DNA of 64,000 nucleotides from Chitinophagales bacterium (GTDB lineage Bacteria; Bacteroidota; Bacteroidia; Chitinophagales; Saprospiraceae), in contig JAIXKS010000007.1 of the NCBI GenBank assembly GCA_026928325.1, positions 62,001-126,000 on the forward strand. Direction: 5' to 3'. Every line of letters starts with the position of its first letter. Position 1 is the first letter of the stretch. A model generated the notes under the pieces. The model saw only the letters and a program-made list of their open reading frames with translations. It did no database searches and was not told the DNA's origin. Positions 18,689 to 30,100 of the stretch are shown here, in pieces. The translations under genes were made by a program, and so were the position numbers.

Positions 18689-21328
18689 TTAAAAAATGAT
18701 GCTTACGCTAAATGAAGGTGTAAATGGCAAAATGCTAACTTTTCTGAAAATCGGCTCGTCAGGTGCTAAATTGCTTTTATAAATATAGATATAATAAGCG
18801 TTGAGCCTATTGTAGATATTATACAATTTTAATGAAAAATCAGTATCAATTTTTTTTCCTTTGTGTCGATATAGCGCACTCAAGCTCATCTGATGAAAAT
18901 CGGGCAGTCGATAGTTGTTTTTTCCATCGCTATTGAGCAATTTGATACCTAGATACGAATCGTATTCTTCAGTAGCCAAGGAAAAAGCATTGCCAGTATT
19001 ATATACAAAATCTGCACCCAAACTCCATGCATTTGATAGCTTCACATTTAATCCGGTATTGATATCCCATGGTTTGTCGTGGGTCGCAGGAAAGGGTTTT
19101 CCGTCATTAATCTCCTTAAAAAGGCGCGAAGTTTCCGACCTTGTTACCGATGCCCAACCAGTTATTTTACCGATATTCTTATGTAGCAGCAGCTCGATAC
19201 CCTTAGATCGACCTATCCCGGCATAAACATTGCGCTCCCAATCTCTAGCCGTATTAAAAACAGTAGAAATATTTTGATCGTTGATCAAGAAATAGAACAT
19301 ATCAACTGGTGTTGTATATTCTAGTACGTTGTGCATCTTTCGAGTATAAGCGCCAATTTGGATATAAAATCCTTTGATAAAATCATAGGTTATACCTGCG
19401 CTCCATTGATCCGAATACTGAGGTTTGATTTTTTCGGTAGATGGCACCCAAAGATTAGAAGGCAAGCCTAAGCCTGAATTGGACAGCAAGTGTGTAAATT
19501 GTCCCATTTTGCTATAAGCTAAAGCAACCATTAACTTATCGGACGGTGTCCATATCGCTTTTAAACGCGGTTGAAGTGCAACGTATTGCTTATCATTGAT
19601 CCTAAAAATACCGGTATGAAGCCCGCCATATAGAAAAAATCGATTATTCCACTTAAAATTATCTTCCAGATAAAATTGAAATTGATAGGTATATAAAGAG
19701 GAGTCCTTGTCAACGATTTTTTCGGCATCTTGATCCAAAACTATCGTACTCTGCTTGACAGTAGGATTAAACCGCTGTTTCAAGACATTGATACCCGAAC
19801 GGAGTACATGATTGTCATTCAGATAATAATCGACATCTACCCTAGCGTTATAATCCAATATACTTGTATGAGATAATATATCTAGCTGATCGACCCTACT
19901 CGTATCAGGAAGGATATTATTGAAAATATAGCTAGATCGAGAGTTATTCGTATAATTAATCAATCCAATTTGCGTTTTCATACTCAATTTGTCCCCGGCG
20001 AGATAATTCCATTTCAGAGAACCCACGGTATTCGCCCAATTGATTCCATTCTTATCAAAGACCCGAAGGGTAAAATCTTCTGCTTCATTTCTCAGCGTAC
20101 TCGATTTCGTTAATGAGAATTTATCACTGCCATTATACAAGGCTAGGCTCAGACTGTTAGACGGAGAAAAATGGTAGGTTAATTTACCGAGAACATCGTG
20201 GTACATCAAATCTATATCTTCATATTTTGTATATTTTCTTAATAGATTATTGATATAAAAATTCAACCATGATGCTCGAGTTGTGATGGAATAGGTTAAT
20301 TTGTTTTTTAATATCGGTCCATCCGTATGAATTTTCAATCCGGCAAATCCGGCTGAAACCGCAGTATTGTTTTTCTCTTTATCGCCTTCTTTTAGGGTGA
20401 TATCTAGCACACTAGAAAGTCGTCCTCCATAACGCGCTGGAAAACCATTTTTTATAAAGGATGCCTCTTTAATAGACTCATCCATAAATATCGAGGTAAT
20501 ACCAAAAAGGTGCCCACTTTCATACATCGCTACGCCATCTATCATCGTCAAATTTTGATCCGGTGTACCTCCTCTAACATAAAGACCGCTCAACCCTTCA
20601 CCGGCAGAAATCACACCTGGCAAAATTCGAGCATTATTCACTACATCTTGATCGCCACTAATAGCGTGATAGCCTTGCATTTTAAAGACATCGACCAGAT
20701 TACCACCATCGATAAGCTGCAATCTGGAAGTCGGATTATGAATGTGTATCGTATCCAAATGATAACTACTTATCATGCTCAACTGTAAAAATAGGTTTTT
20801 ATCGAGCGTAACTAAGATATCAACCTTATTATATCCGAGATAATTCATGCTTATCTGGTGTTGCCCGGGTTGGAGTTGCATGATGAAGTATCCCTTTTCA
20901 TTGGTAATGGCCGTAGTTTTAGTTTTGGCATCCATCACGATGGCTCCATAGATTGCTTCGCCTGTGTCAACATCCTTAATGATACCGGACAATCTAAAGC
21001 TCTCGCCTACTCGCTGGATGACGATCTTATTAGGATAGATAAAGGTCAATTCCACCTTATCGGGATAGAAGATTTGTTCGACGACGGTAAGCAAAGTTCC
21101 ACTTTGCAGCGAGGTGTGCGGTCTAGCGCCAACATTGACAGCATTGGCATTATAACTAAATAGGAAACCAAATTCAGCTGATAAATAATTTAAACACGCT
21201 GCACGAGTATTGAATTTGAGCGGTTCCGAAATGGAAATATGAGATTGTAGCGTATCTTGTTGACCTGACAAATCCGACAAGCCACATAAAAACAAGGCTA
21301 TTAGAAGATATAGGTGACTATATCTCAT
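18689..21328 (-). CDS. TonB-dependent outer-membrane receptor with STN-type signalling domain
   Basis: 879 aa from the ATG at 21328, 5 bases after the FecR stop; an upstream GTG start is less likely. After the signal peptide come an STN-like domain (about 25-105), a carboxypeptidase-regulatory-like beta domain (S-G-I-I-K-D-V-D-T-G-E-A-I-Y-G-A), a plug (V-N-N-A-R-I-L-P-G-V ... Y-V-R-G-G-T-P-D-Q-N) and a 22-strand type barrel to the end. It should import a ligand with TonB energy and signal through its STN domain to FecR. The ligand is unknown. It belongs to a sigma-FecR-receptor-DUF4249 cell-surface signalling operon. Confidence 0.88.
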   Translation of the reverse strand: MRYSHLYLLIALFLCGLSDLSGQQDTLQSHISISEPLKFNTRAACLNYLSAEFGFLFSYNANAVNVGARPHTSLQSGTLLTVVEQIFYPDKVELTFIYPNKIVIQRVGESFRLSGIIKDVDTGEAIYGAIVMDAKTKTTAITNEKGYFIMQLQPGQHQISMNYLGYNKVDILVTLDKNLFLQLSMISSYHLDTIHIHNPTSRLQLIDGGNLVDVFKMQGYHAISGDQDVVNNARILPGVISAGEGLSGLYVRGGTPDQNLTMIDGVAMYESGHLFGITSIFMDESIKEASFIKNGFPARYGGRLSSVLDITLKEGDKEKNNTAVSAGFAGLKIHTDGPILKNKLTYSITTRASWLNFYINNLLRKYTKYEDIDLMYHDVLGKLTYHFSPSNSLSLALYNGSDKFSLTKSSTLRNEAEDFTLRVFDKNGINWANTVGSLKWNYLAGDKLSMKTQIGLINYTNNSRSSYIFNNILPDTSRVDQLDILSHTSILDYNARVDVDYYLNDNHVLRSGINVLKQRFNPTVKQSTIVLDQDAEKIVDKDSSLYTYQFQFYLEDNFKWNNRFFLYGGLHTGIFRINDKQYVALQPRLKAIWTPSDKLMVALAYSKMGQFTHLLSNSGLGLPSNLWVPSTEKIKPQYSDQWSAGITYDFIKGFYIQIGAYTRKMHNVLEYTTPVDMFYFLINDQNISTVFNTARDWERNVYAGIGRSKGIELLLHKNIGKITGWASVTRSETSRLFKEINDGKPFPATHDKPWDINTGLNVKLSNAWSLGADFVYNTGNAFSLATEEYDSYLGIKLLNSDGKNNYRLPDFHQMSLSALYRHKGKKIDTDFSLKLYNIYNRLNAYYIYIYKSNLAPDEPIFRKVSILPFTPSFSVSIIF

Positions 21329-21333
21329 CCCGT

Positions 21334-22278
21334 CTAGCACTTAAATTCATGAATAATGATCCTTCCTGTTTTTATTTCGTATTTTAATCCGGCAAGAATC
21401 TCCATCTCCTGCAAAACTGCATCCAATTTTTGATTTTGAATCGTCGTATTGATTTTACAAGCATCTTCAGCACTCAAGGATGGATTCCATGAGATTTTTA
21501 GGTTATAGTACATCGCCAAAGTCTCCATAACATAGTGAAAAGATTGATTTTCGAATCTTATCTCCTGCGTTCTCCACACATCCGGATAGACCTGTGGTTG
21601 AGAAGATACGATGGCTTCTCCGGTACGCAATACGATATTATCTTCCGCATTTAAAATATACTTTTTGCCTTCGTACGTTATTTGAACACGGCCTTCTCGT
21701 ACAAAAACGTCGGTTTCCTCTTGTCCTGCTACCACATTAAAGGCGGTACCAAGTACTTCTATATCGCCATGCAAGGTATGAATCTTAAAAGCATGCTCGG
21801 GATCCTTTGCTACGGCGAAAAATGCTCTTCCAGACAAATCAAATTGGCGATAAGCCACTTCAATAAGATCCGAATGTATATCTAAGTCAATATTGGATCC
21901 ATCCTTATATTGAAGTTTTAGATTTTCTGCTGCATGGTAGGTCATCAACGCAGGTTCTTGTGTAAAAGCAGAGTCATTCCATCTCGAAAAGCTCCATAAT
22001 GCACCCAATATAAGAATAGCAACGGCAGCAACTTTAGCAATATTTCGCATAACGACCATGCGCTTGGGCTTCATCCTTTGCTCAATCGCACGCCAAGCTT
22101 CATCCTGATTGACATCTTGATAGTCGCTAAGTATCTGTAGTTCATCCTCTGGTTTTGACAATGCATTTAAGCCCTCAATATTAGCCTTGGCATCAAGTTG
22201 CCAACGCTCTAATTGCGCTTTTTCATCCATTGAATCATCTCCTAGAATAAAACTCAAAAATCTATTTTTTAAAGACAT
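21334..22278 (-). CDS. FecR family anti-sigma regulator
   Basis: 314 aa. A cytoplasmic N-terminus (about 1-85) precedes a single membrane helix (V-A-A-V-A-I-L-I-L-G-A-L-W). The periplasmic FecR domain follows, with motifs Y-R-Q-F-D-L-S-G-R-A-F-F-A-V and G-D-I-E-V-L-G-T-A-F-N-V, typical of the Bacteroidota form. A C-terminal DUF4974-like segment (F-H-Y-V-M-E-T-L-A-M-Y-Y-N-L-K-I) ends the protein. It should hold the upstream sigma factor and release it when the receptor is occupied. It lies 9 bases after the sigma gene. Confidence 0.92.
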   Translation of the reverse strand: MSLKNRFLSFILGDDSMDEKAQLERWQLDAKANIEGLNALSKPEDELQILSDYQDVNQDEAWRAIEQRMKPKRMVVMRNIAKVAAVAILILGALWSFSRWNDSAFTQEPALMTYHAAENLKLQYKDGSNIDLDIHSDLIEVAYRQFDLSGRAFFAVAKDPEHAFKIHTLHGDIEVLGTAFNVVAGQEETDVFVREGRVQITYEGKKYILNAEDNIVLRTGEAIVSSQPQVYPDVWRTQEIRFENQSFHYVMETLAMYYNLKISWNPSLSAEDACKINTTIQNQKLDAVLQEMEILAGLKYEIKTGRIIIHEFKC

Positions 22279-22287
22279 ATATATAAG

Positions 22288-22854
22288 CTAGTTAAACCAT
22301 ATCATAACAATCAAAAAAAGCATCCTTTTATCTACCAACATGGTCCTCAACAATCTCAGGGCTTTACCCATCTGATTTTCGACCGTTTTTACAGATATAC
22401 CTTTAGCTTCTGCAATTTGGGTGTAAGTTAATCCATTTATCTTGCTCAAGGTAAATATTTCTCCACATTTTGTAGGTAATTGTCGTATAGACTTATAAAT
22501 TTCATCCACTAAAAGGTATTTTTCTATTTCTTCGTCATCTACATCCTGTAGTCCATACGCCGGCGTACCCGAGGCAAATTCTTGATAAATTTTAATTCCG
22601 GTATCTGTTTTACGGATGACGCCAAGGGTTCGATTTTTAACCATCGTGTAGAGATAGCTTTGGGTACTTTTCTCAAACGAAATATCATCCTTTCTGTGCC
22701 AAAGCTTTAAAAACACATCTTGCACTATATCCTCGGCGGCATCCATATCATGTATCATCCTATATGAGAAGTTACATAGCGGCCGATAATGAAGATTAAA
22801 CAGATTTTTAAAACCAGCTTTATCCACTTCGAAAAGTAAATGGTTAATAAACAC
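22288..22854 (-). CDS. ECF RNA polymerase sigma factor (Bacteroidota family, FecI-like)
   Basis: 188 aa with an apparent GTG start at 22854; no in-frame ATG fits better. Region 2 is L-F-N-L-H-Y-R-P-L-C-N-F-S-Y-R-M ... A-E-D-I-V-Q-D-V-F-L-K-L-W, and region 4 is L-P-T-K-C-G-E-I-F-T-L-S-K-I-N-G-L-T-Y-T-Q-I-A-E. This is the usual layout of Bacteroidota sigma factors paired with FecR. It heads the operon running to 17140 and probably controls the receptor and its own operon. The C-terminus is hydrophobic (L-F-L-I-V-M-I-W-F), longer than strictly needed. Confidence 0.92.
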   Translation of the reverse strand: MFINHLLFEVDKAGFKNLFNLHYRPLCNFSYRMIHDMDAAEDIVQDVFLKLWHRKDDISFEKSTQSYLYTMVKNRTLGVIRKTDTGIKIYQEFASGTPAYGLQDVDDEEIEKYLLVDEIYKSIRQLPTKCGEIFTLSKINGLTYTQIAEAKGISVKTVENQMGKALRLLRTMLVDKRMLFLIVMIWFN

Positions 22855-22975
22855 AAATATACTTGTTCTAAAATAGAATTATCGATAATTTATAAAATCT
22901 TTCTCTAAAATCTTCAATTGTGTCTTTTAAAGATACAAATCTATAGTATGCCGACAATTTCCTACGGCTAAATAT

Positions 22976-23701
22976 CTAAAGAATCATTTTCAGGATCTCA
23001 TAAGAATTCAAATCTTTAAAGTCGGGAATATGGTATTTAAAATACTGCAACCAGATCTCGGTGAGTTGATTTCTTTGTAGTCTATTTAATTGTAAAGTTG
23101 AAGCGCCTTCAATAGCATTTCTGCAAATCTCATTAAAAATTTGGCTATTATCGGGATCGAGCATAAAAGGCAATGGTGCATCTTTAGGTTCAAATATCCC
23201 TTCACGCATATTAAAGCATGGTGCATTGTCAGAAAAGTTATCCATAGGCGCAAATCCTAAAAACAAGGACAATTGTGCCATAAAAACCAAATGAATATTA
23301 GGATTCAAATGATTGCTTTCGTCTAATTTTTTAAAAAAATTTTCAATGAAGTCGTATAATGGATAATTGGCTTCTCTTTCCCTTATCGCATTTCGGCATA
23401 TTTCGAGGATAAATATGGCTACAGATGAATGTAAGACATTCCAATTGATTTTTTGATAGTGAAAGGTCGATGAAATATCTTTAATGCGATTGAGCTTTTC
23501 GTGATTATGATCATAAGCTACAACACGCACTAGATTGACTGGTTTGTATATGGCCGCCTTCTGCCCGGATTTACTACTGCGTACTCCAGAAACGATGCAA
23601 GACATCAATCCTTTTTCGCGGGTATAAATATCGCAGATGATACTCGTCTCTGAATATTTAACCACCTTAAAAATAATGCCCTGTGTCTCTACAAAATTCA
23701 T
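22976..23701 (-). CDS. recO: DNA repair protein RecO
   Basis: 241 aa from the ATG at 23701; the longer frame to 23773 has a poor N-terminal extension. The N-terminal OB-fold reads T-Q-G-I-I-F-K-V-V-K-Y-S-E-T-S-I-I-C-D-I-Y-T, followed by the family helix region W-N-V-L-H-S-S-V-A-I-F-I-L-E-I-C-R-N-A. Typical middle phrases such as L-S-L-F-L-G-F-A-P and a C-terminal Y-H-I-P-D-F-K-D-L-N-S complete it. RecO loads RecA on gapped DNA with RecR. Zinc-finger cysteines are absent, as is common in this phylum. Confidence 0.88.
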   Translation of the reverse strand: MNFVETQGIIFKVVKYSETSIICDIYTREKGLMSCIVSGVRSSKSGQKAAIYKPVNLVRVVAYDHNHEKLNRIKDISSTFHYQKINWNVLHSSVAIFILEICRNAIREREANYPLYDFIENFFKKLDESNHLNPNIHLVFMAQLSLFLGFAPMDNFSDNAPCFNMREGIFEPKDAPLPFMLDPDNSQIFNEICRNAIEGASTLQLNRLQRNQLTEIWLQYFKYHIPDFKDLNSYEILKMIL

Positions 23702-23773
23702 GTTTGCATTAGCCAATTCAGATAAGTAAACACCATCCATTAAAGGAATGTTTGAGGAACCTATTCCAAGCAA

Positions 23774-23860
23774 CTTGAGGAATTAAAAATTACGAATTAC
23801 GAATTAAAAATTACGAATTACGAATTACGAATTACGAATTACGAATTACGAATTACGAAT
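23774..23860 (+). repeat. Tandem array of the 7-bp unit attacga
   Basis: Roughly ten copies of attacga, interrupted early by two aattaaaa steps, directly upstream of the recO start. Such simple intergenic repeats can expand and contract during replication. It lies between recO and the FecA-like receptor and abuts the repeat described next. Confidence 0.85.
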
Positions 23861-23861
23861 T

Positions 23862-23955
23862 TTAAACCTATTACACCCTTAAACATTTAAACTATCTCAA
23901 CAAATCCAACGATTCTGCGATTCAACATCTCAATCAACTCGACCCATTAAAAAAA
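23862..23955 (-). repeat. Degenerate copy of the 88-bp intergenic repeat family
   Basis: Read on the minus strand this contains gtcgagttg, aatcgttggatttgttgag and then tttaaatgtttaagggtgta, the same ordered phrases, in a rotated order, as the units at 34-36 kb and 42-44 kb. It shows that the repeat family is not confined to the T9SS cassette. Confidence 0.55.
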
Positions 23956-24005
23956 TTCTAATATTATTCTAATTAGTTATTCTCAGTTAAGGTTATTAAT
24001 ATATC

Positions 24006-24013
24006 TAATTTTG
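24006..24013 (+). promoter_or_regulatory. Candidate -7 promoter element (TAATTTTG)
   Basis: The octamer matches the Bacteroidota -7 consensus TAnnTTTG and lies 35 bases before the receptor start codon. A clear -33 TTTG at the right spacing is not seen (gtta occurs at 23986). Matching one of the two boxes makes this a moderate call. Confidence 0.45.
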
Positions 24014-24048
24014 CATAAATTATAAACACAATCTAAAATAGAAATCTT

Positions 24049-26694
24049 ATGAGGATAATTTTAAAAAGTATGTTAATCCTGTTTGTGGCAGGTTTTTCAT
24101 TATCTATGCAAGCGCAAGATAATCATGTAAAAGGAAAGGTGACTGATACCTACAATCAGGCGCTAACTGGTGTTTCAGTTAGCTCATCCAATGGTGTTGT
24201 TTACACAGATGAAAGAGGCTATTTTAATCTTAACCTAGATTCTGGCGTAAATACTTTATTATTCAAATACCTAGGTATGCAAGACAGTACCATCGTAGTT
24301 ACAGCAATGCCCGGCGGCGTCAACTTAGGTACTATTAAAATGAAAGAAAGCGGAACAATTTTGAAAGAAATTAACGTAACTACGACTCCTCTTATGTATA
24401 AAGAAAACTATCAAGGAAGTAATTACTATGTTAGCCCGGTAACTTTAAAGCACATGCAACCTATCTCTACCGAGGAAGCATTGAAGGTATTACCAGGTGT
24501 CAATGTTCTTGGTGACTTGGGATTGTCTAACCGTTTGAATGTTAGTATCCGTGGATCATGGGGTCGTCGTTCTGAAAAGATCTTAATGATGGAAGATGGT
24601 GCTCCGATATCTCCAGCGCCATATACAGCGCCGGGTATCTACTACAACCCTATTAGTGACCGTGTATCAGGTATCGAAGTTATCACAGGAGCGGACTTAT
24701 TGAGATATGGCCCTAACAACATGTTTGGTGTTATCAACTACAATACCCCAAAACCACCTCAAAAGCCAACAGTAAGAGCAAAATTAACAGGTGGACAGAG
24801 AGGTTATATGTCAGGACTTCTTTCTTATGGAGGTACTTGGAATAAAGTTGGTGCACAAATCGAAGGTGTTTACAAGCAATTTAACGGCTTTACCCAAAAC
24901 TCTTCGGTTAAAGACTTCAATATCAATGCGAAGATATTTGCTGAATTGACTAGTACTCAATCATTATTCTTCAAAATCAGTGGACAATTTGAGGACAACC
25001 AAGCTACATTGAGTTCAATCACACCTTATACATTTAACATAGATCCTACGCAGAGTCCATTTGATGCAGACAGATTTTTGATGCACAGATATAGCTTAGA
25101 CATCATTCATAAATACACACCAGAAGAAAATGCGTCATTTACTACAAGATTATTTACTTCTGACTTCGCTCGTGACTGGTGGAGACAAACAAACACTGTT
25201 ATCAAAGCTAAAGATGTAAGAGGTTATGTGGGTGAATCCATTTTCTCTGAAAAATACAAATATCTTGAAGGGCACACACCTACTGATGATGATTATGTAC
25301 GTGTAGGAACTATCAAGAATGGCAGAGAAGGTACTACGGACAGCCGTTGGAATTTCTCTGTTGTATCTCTTGACGAAACTTTTGAGCATAACGCTTCAGG
25401 AGACAATTGGTTAAACAAATTTGAAGTACAAGGTAAGTTTTATAGAGAAACATTTATCGACAGAGTACTAGAAGCAGATTCGACTAAATGGGCAAGAACA
25501 GGACGTTTCACTACAGATATAGAATATGCATTGGTTTCATTGAATGGATATGTTAGAAATCAATTTACAATCAACAACTTTGATATCACACCGATATTCA
25601 GATTAGAGAGAGTGTGGATGGATAAAACAGACAATATAGTGAATGCTAAAAATCCAAACCTTACTTCTGATGAAGGTAATGAGCGAGTAAACAATTATAC
25701 CATTTTCCAACCAGGTGTCACTTTGGGATATAGATTTGGCGATGCTAAGGTATTTGGTAGTGTTTACAAAGGATATATTGCACCTTCTAAATACTATGGA
25801 TTCTGGGTAGAGCGTGATGGTAACTTGGTCGCTCCAGTTTCTCCAGAGGACTTGAGTAACATCAAACCTGAAGTAAGTTTAAATGCTGAATTAGGAATCA
25901 GAGGTGAATTGTTGAAAAATTTAATTTGGGGACAAATCGCTGTTTATAATAACAGAATTACTAACTTCTCTCTTGCAGGATGGAGTGAGTACTTCAGCAA
26001 ATTAGCAGAAATCAACATCCAAGGTGCAGAAATCGCTTTGAGAATCCAAGTATTACCTGAAGATAACAAACATAGACTTGCTATTCGCCCTAATTTGACT
26101 TTATTAAATTCTAAAGTATTATCAGGAGAGTTACAAGATTTACACCTATTTACTCAAATCAAGCATACACAAGCTACTAAGCAAGAAATGGCAGATAAAG
26201 CTAATGCTAATCCAAATGGATACGCATTTTATGTAAAAAATGCTGAAGGACAAGAAGTTCAGTTACAAACTCCAATTTCTCCAGACGACTTAACTAATGT
26301 AGTTAAGACTGTATATAAGTTTGGTAACGGTGGTATCGAAGACGGCGTAACTCCTTATACTCCTAAAGTAGCTTACAATATTGGATTAGATTATGGATAT
26401 GGCGATTTCAACTTTGGTTTTTCTTACAACTATGTAGGTGATCAATATGGTGAATACGCTAATTTCACAAATGTATCAGGAGACGGTGGACTTGGACAAG
26501 TAAAAGCATTTACAACATTTGATGTTAATGCTAGCTACGATTTCAACTTAGGCAGTACTCGATGCAATGTGTTTGTAGCAGGTAAAAACTTAGGTGACAA
26601 TGTTGTAGTTGGTTCAAGATTAAACAGAGGACAATCAGGAATTATGGCAGTTGGTTTCCGCCAAGTAAATGCCGGTTTGATTCTTGATTTCTAA
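24049..26694 (+). CDS. TonB-dependent receptor, FecA-like
   Basis: 881 aa. A signal peptide (1-22, ending M-Q-A-Q-D) precedes a carboxypeptidase-regulatory-like domain (V-K-G-K-V-T-D-T-Y-N-Q-A-L-T-G-V-S-V). The plug has L-P-G-V-N-V-L-G-D-L-G-L-S-N-R and D-G-A-P-I-S-P-A-P-Y-T-A-P-G-I-Y-Y, which resembles the FecA (ferric dicitrate receptor) plug, then G-P-N-N-M-F-G-V-I-N-Y. The barrel runs to a final aromatic strand ending D-F. No STN domain is seen. An iron-chelate ligand is inferred from the FecA likeness. It is monocistronic, followed by two hairpin terminators. Confidence 0.9.
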   Translation: MRIILKSMLILFVAGFSLSMQAQDNHVKGKVTDTYNQALTGVSVSSSNGVVYTDERGYFNLNLDSGVNTLLFKYLGMQDSTIVVTAMPGGVNLGTIKMKESGTILKEINVTTTPLMYKENYQGSNYYVSPVTLKHMQPISTEEALKVLPGVNVLGDLGLSNRLNVSIRGSWGRRSEKILMMEDGAPISPAPYTAPGIYYNPISDRVSGIEVITGADLLRYGPNNMFGVINYNTPKPPQKPTVRAKLTGGQRGYMSGLLSYGGTWNKVGAQIEGVYKQFNGFTQNSSVKDFNINAKIFAELTSTQSLFFKISGQFEDNQATLSSITPYTFNIDPTQSPFDADRFLMHRYSLDIIHKYTPEENASFTTRLFTSDFARDWWRQTNTVIKAKDVRGYVGESIFSEKYKYLEGHTPTDDDYVRVGTIKNGREGTTDSRWNFSVVSLDETFEHNASGDNWLNKFEVQGKFYRETFIDRVLEADSTKWARTGRFTTDIEYALVSLNGYVRNQFTINNFDITPIFRLERVWMDKTDNIVNAKNPNLTSDEGNERVNNYTIFQPGVTLGYRFGDAKVFGSVYKGYIAPSKYYGFWVERDGNLVAPVSPEDLSNIKPEVSLNAELGIRGELLKNLIWGQIAVYNNRITNFSLAGWSEYFSKLAEINIQGAEIALRIQVLPEDNKHRLAIRPNLTLLNSKVLSGELQDLHLFTQIKHTQATKQEMADKANANPNGYAFYVKNAEGQEVQLQTPISPDDLTNVVKTVYKFGNGGIEDGVTPYTPKVAYNIGLDYGYGDFNFGFSYNYVGDQYGEYANFTNVSGDGGLGQVKAFTTFDVNASYDFNLGSTRCNVFVAGKNLGDNVVVGSRLNRGQSGIMAVGFRQVNAGLILDF

Positions 26695-26720
26695 TAGAGT
26701 AAAACTTTTCAATTATATTT

Positions 26721-26752
26721 AAAAAAAATGGCTGATTTTCGGCCATTTTTTT
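26721..26752 (+). terminator. Intrinsic terminator after the FecA-like receptor
   Basis: An A-rich left arm plus atggc pairs with gccat followed by seven T residues, with a short loop. It lies 26 bases after the stop. A T-rich run on both strands allows some bidirectional activity. Confidence 0.8.
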
Positions 26753-26797
26753 ATCAGATTTTCGTACTAAATGAGTTAGTTAAAAACGTTTGTTAAG

Positions 26798-26834
26798 AAA
26801 AAACCGGATTGACGTTGTCAGTTCGGTTTTTTTA
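26798..26834 (+). terminator. Second hairpin terminator
   Basis: aaaaaaccg pairs with cggttttttt, with an inner tgac/gtca stem around a three-base loop. It follows the first terminator by about 45 bases and faces the convergent SGNH-like gene, so it may serve both strands. Confidence 0.7.
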
Positions 26835-26903
26835 TTTCACCTAATCTTATGCTCAATTTAATCCTTGAGATTTAGTCCAAAACTTACTTGATAATAACAT
26901 CGT

Positions 26904-28064
26904 CTATTCCTTCACAATCTTGTCTCTCAACAATACTTGACCGTCAGAATCAGTCAGGATTAAAATGTATAAAGATGGAGGCAGCGTCGATACATCCATC
27001 TCCCTTACATTATGTTGATCTAAAACCATTTGCCCGGTAAGGGTCATCCATTGAGCGTGCATTTCCTTAGAAAAGACGATTCGACTGCTTACCGGATTAG
27101 GAAAGACAACGACGGAATGATCCGCTACATGGAGATTATTAGAACTTGTCGAACTATAAATCCCTGTTCTTGGATAAGACGTCACAACCTCCCAAATCAT
27201 CGATTGTAGATAATGTGCTAAAGCCAAGGATGGTTTTTTGAAATCTTCCGGTGCATTTGGCATTAAATCATTGGGCAAACCTTCTGGGCTTTTATTGAAA
27301 ATACAAGCATAATGAATGAGCGCAATCGCATAATCTCCCAATGAATTTGTATGAATATTATCACTAAACAGCTGAGAAATATCAGTAATATCCGGCACTC
27401 TACCAAGGGCAATATCATCATAGATTCTAGCCATCATTTTATGTCCGGGAATGATATAAACAGGAGGTGCATCTTCAGACTTATTGGAGTTAGCATAGTC
27501 TTGCATCCTTTCAAAGGCTTCGCCTTGAATATCCAGCATATCACGCCATGGTCCATCGCTATCATCGATGTTTGTCCAAGTCGTCCATAATAATGTTGAT
27601 GCACCTTGGCCTCTATTTCCATGTTGCCAAGCATTGTTCACAAATAAGGATAGGTACGCTCTTTGCTCTTGGATCAAATCTAAATACCATGGTTCTGAAT
27701 TTCCACCGTCATAGGCCAAAGGAACTCTTTCTGTAATACTCAACAACTCCCAATCTGATATATCCAGACGTGCATCCGGGCCATATTCAACCGGATTATG
27801 CCATCTCCAATTGAGGCTTGATCCGGGAACGGTTGACTTTCCGACATTATCCTCTGCCCATGTACCTCTCAAAAGAGTCAGTAAGTTGACAAACTGCCCT
27901 GGCCATGGCTGGCCAAACAATGGATCTGTCAAGCTATGCCCACTATGAATTTGTTTTACATCAAAAGGATATGCTGCTTTAGGAGGCAACGACTGCCCTA
28001 AGGAAGTAGAGATGTTCATGCTTTGGAAGCACATAAAAAGAAAGATCCATTTTAAAATATCCAT
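26904..28064 (-). CDS. Secreted SGNH-hydrolase-like protein with T9SS type A signal
   Basis: 386 aa. The signal peptide ends near S-L-G-Q (about 24). The mature part begins with V-K-Q-I-H-S-G-H-S-L-T-D-P-L-F, where the Ser after G-H could be the block I nucleophile. A later F-S-D-N-I-H-T-N-S-L-G-D-Y-A matches the Asp-x-x-His block V of SGNH hydrolases. This suggests an extracellular esterase or lipase-like enzyme, substrate unknown. The last ~70 residues (V-V-F-P-N-P-V-S-S-R-I-V-F ... L-P-P-S-L-Y-I-L) are a type A sorting domain. It converges on the FecA-like gene. Confidence 0.75.
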   Translation of the reverse strand: MDILKWIFLFMCFQSMNISTSLGQSLPPKAAYPFDVKQIHSGHSLTDPLFGQPWPGQFVNLLTLLRGTWAEDNVGKSTVPGSSLNWRWHNPVEYGPDARLDISDWELLSITERVPLAYDGGNSEPWYLDLIQEQRAYLSLFVNNAWQHGNRGQGASTLLWTTWTNIDDSDGPWRDMLDIQGEAFERMQDYANSNKSEDAPPVYIIPGHKMMARIYDDIALGRVPDITDISQLFSDNIHTNSLGDYAIALIHYACIFNKSPEGLPNDLMPNAPEDFKKPSLALAHYLQSMIWEVVTSYPRTGIYSSTSSNNLHVADHSVVVFPNPVSSRIVFSKEMHAQWMTLTGQMVLDQHNVREMDVSTLPPSLYILILTDSDGQVLLRDKIVKE

Positions 28065-28254
28065 GAGGTGCTGATTTTACAACTGAGTAACTATACGAAT
28101 TCGAGAACTAAATGCCCAAATTCGCCAAAAGGTTGCCATAAGCCCAATTCTATCCAATGAATAAACACTGAAATTGCAAAAAATCAGCTATATCCCTATG
28201 CATTATCAATTCACAAGAAGGATTCCTTATAAAAACGTGAGACAATTAATATTC

Positions 28255-29924
<1,670 letters not shown>

Positions 29925-29972
29925 TTAGAATTGGATGCAAAGATAATAAAAGCCTAGTGTTTAACTCGTATA

Positions 29973-30068
29973 AGGCATTAGAAAATCTATTGCGATGTAA
30001 AATAACTTCAAATCAACTATTTTACTGAATTGGCTGTACTTTTGACGATTATAACGAAACCTAATGCG
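29973..30068. repeat. Copy of a second dispersed intergenic repeat (gcattag ... ctaatgc)
   Basis: About 95 bases reading gcattagaaaatctatt, then aacttcaaatca, ending acgaaacctaatgc. The same order of phrases recurs at 53510-53600 with substitutions. The ends gcatta and taatgc are inverted copies. It lies between the ABC-F start and the converging end of the SprB-repeat gene. Confidence 0.6.
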
Positions 30069-30100
30069 TCATTTGCCTATATCTCGTATAAAAAGCGCGA

